A stretch of DNA of 64,000 nucleotides from an uncultured Collinsella sp. (GTDB taxonomy: Bacteria; Actinomycetota; Coriobacteriia; Coriobacteriales; Coriobacteriaceae), in the NCBI GenBank assembly GCA_902470765.1, contig CABRHW010000006.1, forward strand, positions 1-64,000. The letters are read 5' to 3'. The position numbers were made by a program, and so were the translations under genes. The notes below the pieces were generated by a model. The model saw only the letters and a list, made by a program, of their open reading frames with translations. It was not told where the DNA came from and searched no databases. Every line of letters starts with the position of its first letter. Positions within the stretch are counted from its first letter, which is position 1. Positions 60,814 to 64,000 of this stretch are shown one piece after another.

Positions 60814-61707
60814 GTGATTGTTGTTGTCTTGGAAAAATGCCCCCTTGCACTTCGCGGCGACCTAACGAAATGGTTGCAGGAGATTAGCCTAGGCGTGTAT
60901 GTCGGCAGGGTGAGCGCGCGTGTAAGGGACGAGCTTTGGAGCCGTATTTGCAAAGAATGCAAAACAGGGCGTGCCACGATGGTTTTTTCTGCACGCAACG
61001 AGCAACACCTCAACTATCGAGTGCACAACACCGCGTGGGAACCTATCGATTTTGATGGCATCAAGCTGATGATGCGGCCTTCGCCTTCGCGCATGAAGGC
61101 CCTTGGCACGAAGAGAGTGGGCTGGAGCTACGCGGCGATGCGATCGAAGACACGTCGCGGGAGCGTGGCAGCCGAAACGGACGAGCCGCGCGAATACGTT
61201 GTACTCGATGTTGAGACCACGGGGTTGGACCCAGACAAAGATGCGATTATCGAGATTGCCGCCATCAAAGTTGAGCAGGGTGTTGAGGCGGGCAGGCTCC
61301 ATGAGCTTATTCGATACGATAAGGGCATCCCAAAGAAAGTGGTCGAGCTAACAGGCATTACCGATGAGATGCTTGCCGAAAAGGGGATCGAGCTTGAGCG
61401 AGCGGTGAGCGGCCTGCTTTCCTTTGTCGGGAGCCGCATAGTGGTTGCGCATAACGCTTCGTTCGATACCGGCTTCGTGCAGGCAGCGTGCGAAGAATGC
61501 GACCTAGACGATTTTGACAATGAGTGCATCGACACCGTTACACTGGCAAAGAAGAAGATGCCCGATGCGCCGAACTATCGCTTGAAGACCCTGCTCGGCC
61601 TTTTGAACCTTGACAATCAAATACCTCATCGTGCCGAGCCTGATTGCGAGGCTACCTTGAGCTTGTTTAGAAAACTGATTAAAATGGGGCCCACATCAAA
61701 GGGATAG
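60814..61707 (+). CDS. cas2: Cas2e fused to a DEDDh (DnaQ-like) exonuclease
   Basis: A 297-residue fusion. Residues 1-95 are type I-E Cas2 (MIVVVLEKCPLALRGDLTKW, GVYVGRVSARVRDELW). After a basic linker, residues about 125-292 are a 3'-5' exonuclease with Exo I VVLDVETTGLD (Asp132, Glu134), Exo II AHNASFDTGF (Asp218) and Exo III HRAEPDCEA (His272, Asp277). The exonuclease probably trims prespacers before Cas1 integrates them, as shown for a similar fusion in Streptococcus thermophilus. It starts with GTG after GGAAGGA. Its 3' end may hold part of the CRISPR leader. Confidence 0.92.
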   Translation: MIVVVLEKCPLALRGDLTKWLQEISLGVYVGRVSARVRDELWSRICKECKTGRATMVFSARNEQHLNYRVHNTAWEPIDFDGIKLMMRPSPSRMKALGTKRVGWSYAAMRSKTRRGSVAAETDEPREYVVLDVETTGLDPDKDAIIEIAAIKVEQGVEAGRLHELIRYDKGIPKKVVELTGITDEMLAEKGIELERAVSGLLSFVGSRIVVAHNASFDTGFVQAACEECDLDDFDNECIDTVTLAKKKMPDAPNYRLKTLLGLLNLDNQIPHRAEPDCEATLSLFRKLIKMGPTSKG

Positions 61708-61733
61708 GGTGTTTTTAGCTGGGATTTTTAAGT
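61708..61733 (+). promoter_or_regulatory. Short CRISPR leader
   Basis: Only 26 bases, AT-rich (GGTGTTTTTAGCTGGG then ATTTTTAAGT), lie between the cas2-dnaQ stop and the first repeat. A usual leader is longer, so the promoter and integration signals probably reach back into the 3' end of cas2-dnaQ or the array is read from the cas operon. Confidence 0.45.
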
Positions 61734-64000
61734 CTGCTCCCCGCACGCGCGGGGATGATCCCGTCGGCGATAGCGGCCAGGTAGGTATCCAGGTCTGCTC
61801 CCCGCACGCGCGGGGATGATCCCGGTGGCTCGATTCGCAAGGCGTATGGCACGTCCTGCTCCCCGCACGCGCGGGGATGATCCCGCCTCGAGTTTGGCAC
61901 GCGAATACGCGGCCGCCTGCTCCCCGCACGCGCGGGGATGATCCCGCGGCGAAGCCACGGAGCGCCGCGCCATGCAACTGCTCCCCGCACGCGCGGGGAT
62001 GATCCCCCTTGTTGTTCTCGCCATACTCCAAGCCGTACTCTGCTCCCCGCACGCGCGGGGATGATCCCAGCTTGCGTCGCGCCGTCAGTCACAGCTTTCG
62101 CTGCTCCCCGCACGCGCGGGGATGATCCCGACCGCATCTTCTACCAGCCGTCCATGCGTCTCTGCTCCCCGCACGCGCGGGGATGATCCCCCCAGTTGAT
62201 ACCGGTCTTGAAGTACACGGCACTGCTCCCCGCACGCGCGGGGATGATCCCGATGCTGCAAGGAACGACGCGCAGGTGTTCAACTGCTCCCCGCACGCGC
62301 GGGGATGATCCCCGAAAGAGACCGAGAAAGGGGTGGAGCATATGCTGCTCCCCGCACGCGCGGGGATGATCCCGGCTTATCGGTGACCCATGCGCACGGG
62401 ATGCACTGCTCCCCGCACGCGCGGGGATGATCCCGCATGTGACTGGTATCTCCTTGATGGTATCGACTGCTCCCCGCACGCGCGGGGATGATCCCAGTGC
62501 CTTTCGATACCAGCTCGTAATACGTACCTGCTCCCCGCACGCGCGGGGATGATCCCTTCGAGAACCGTCTGAAACGGTGGCTCGATGCCTGCTCCCCGCA
62601 CGCGCGGGGATGATCCCACGCCTATCTGCCGTGGGGTGGTGCATAGGAGCTGCTCCCCGCACGCGCGGGGATGATCCCGTGACGGTCACTCTAGTTGCAT
62701 TGTAAAGCTACTGCTCCCCGCACGCGCGGGGATGATCCCATGGTCGACCATTGAAAAGCTGCTAAGGGCCGCTGCTCCCCGCACGCGCGGGGATGATCCC
62801 AATCACACCTATGACGAGCACGCGCATAGCGACTGCTCCCCGCACGCGCGGGGATGATCCCCTCTGTTGTACAGTCCTTTGTGGCGATAAAGCCTGCTCC
62901 CCGCACGCGCGGGGATGATCCCATAATCACTCACATCCAAGGAGAGCGGCCTGCCTGCTCCCCGCACGCGCGGGGATGATCCCAATGGGAAGATCGTGAA
63001 CGTCGGCATACCGAGCTGCTCCCCGCACGCGCGGGGATGATCCCGACATGGCTGCGTGGGGAGTGAACAGCTTTGACTGCTCCCCGCACGCGCGGGGATG
63101 ATCCCCTCGGCACCCGCGCCCAATCAGATATCTAAACTGCTCCCCGCACGCGCGGGGATGATCCCGTTGCCGCTCCCCTTTGGTAGCTTAATCGAAAACT
63201 GCTCCCCGCACGCGCGGGGATGATCCCAACATCTCCCGAGAGCTTCAGGACGTCTTGAGCTGCTCCCCGCACGCGCGGGGATGATCCCTTGCTCGTGACA
63301 GGGCTTATCGCGCTGCCGAACTGCTCCCCGCACGCGCGGGGATGATCCCTATGTCGACGGCCTCGACGTGCCGTTCAACTGCTGCTCCCCGCACGCGCGG
63401 GGATGATCCCCTGCTCATCGCAGTCACGGCTGTCGCGAAGAACTGCTCCCCGCACGCGCGGGGATGATCCCGATGCAATGAGCGGCTCGGATGTTGTAGT
63501 CGTCTGCTCCCCGCACGCGCGGGGATGATCCCGATGTATGCTTTAAAGATTATTGGCAAGCGTACTGCTCCCCGCACGCGCGGGGATGATCCCGGGAAGG
63601 AGATCACCGCTTCGGCCAAGTTCACCTGCTCCCCGCACGCGCGGGGATGATCCCACATTGTTCGCGCAACAGACCCCATCGCAGCACTGCTCCCCGCACG
63701 CGCGGGGATGATCCCGACCCCAGCTTATGCACTTTTTCCAAACGTTACTGCTCCCCGCACGCGCGGGGATGATCCCGAGGGAGGGCTTCCCGCTCCTTCC
63801 CTCGTCTACTGCTCCCCGCACGCGCGGGGAAGATCCCTTTTCATTCGACCAATTCAGCTCTCTGATTGCCTGCTCCCCGCACGCGCGGGGATGATCCCCC
63901 TGATGGAATCCGTCGTGGCGTCAAATGACGCTGCTCCCCGCACGCGCGGGGATGATCCCGCCGCTCGCTGGACTGCGATCGCAGTATCGGTCTGCTCCCC
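61734..64000 (+). CRISPR. Type I-E CRISPR array, 37 full repeats plus one partial
   Basis: The 29-base repeat begins CTGCTCCCCGCACGCG and ends CGGGGATGATCCC; CCCCGC and GCGGGG form the Cas6e hairpin. The first repeat is 61734-61762, and the repeats recur every 61 bases with 32-base spacers. The exceptions I found are 33-base spacers at 62007-62039 and 63166-63198 and a 31-base one at 63106-63136. All repeats look identical except the one at 63809, which reads GGGGAAGATCCC. The array runs off the window in the repeat starting at 63992. Orientation (leader at the cas2 side) follows the repeat's GATGATCCC end. Spacers could not be matched to targets here. Confidence 0.97.

Noticed and set aside
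61696..63821. Minus-strand open frames through the CRISPR array with repeated DHPRACGEQ, GSSPRVRGA and GIIPARAGS peptides
   Set aside because: They are translations of the repeat in three frames. Period and sequence follow the array exactly, so they are artefacts, not proteins.

Overview
The window is a 64 kb, GC-rich, gene-dense chromosomal segment. Gene content and codon habit suggest an anaerobic, gut-type member of the Coriobacteriia, most like Collinsella. Supporting signs are PTS sugar uptake, an [FeFe] hydrogenase, a superoxide reductase, formate-tetrahydrofolate ligase, an M42 peptidase and an actinobacterial-style type I-E CRISPR system. The genus is inferred from memory of protein families, not from a search. 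No rRNA, tRNA, insertion sequence or prophage was seen.

Layout. 1-4.7 kb: an alpha-glucoside PTS operon (EIIA, BglG/LicT-type antiterminator, EIIBC, GH4 6-phospho-alpha-glucosidase) with a probable antitermination leader. 4.9-11 kb: a tight operon of a NuoF/GltD-like flavoprotein, a monomeric [FeFe] hydrogenase, a lipoprotein and a fused ABC permease-ATPase. 11-23.6 kb: mostly single genes: an orphan RelB-like protein, CPBP protease, YgiQ radical SAM, YoaK family, fucO, M42 aminopeptidase, an HTH-HipA-like fusion, mnmA, cysK with a divergent Rrf2 regulator, a holin-like membrane protein and a YerC/TrpR-like protein. 23.8-45 kb: DNA metabolism and core genes: addB-addA, dnaE, a SWIM-SNF2 helicase, superoxide reductase, a degenerate NAD synthetase-like protein, ruvCAB and fhs. 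45-51.7 kb: zinc-ribbon and membrane proteins of unknown role and a cation diffusion facilitator. 51.7-64 kb: a complete type I-E CRISPR-Cas locus (cas3, cas3 C-terminal domain, cse1, cse2, cas7, cas5, cas6e, cas1, cas2-dnaQ) and an array of 37 full repeats plus a partial one that leaves the window.

Most unusual points. cas3 is interrupted by one in-frame TAA exactly before its C-terminal domain, and a good ribosome binding site restarts the second part. Cas2 is fused to a DEDDh exonuclease. The NadE-like protein has lost recognisable catalytic residues in both domains. Several intergenic regions carry long, nested or recurring inverted repeats that no gene explains. The CRISPR leader is very short or lies inside the 3' end of cas2-dnaQ.
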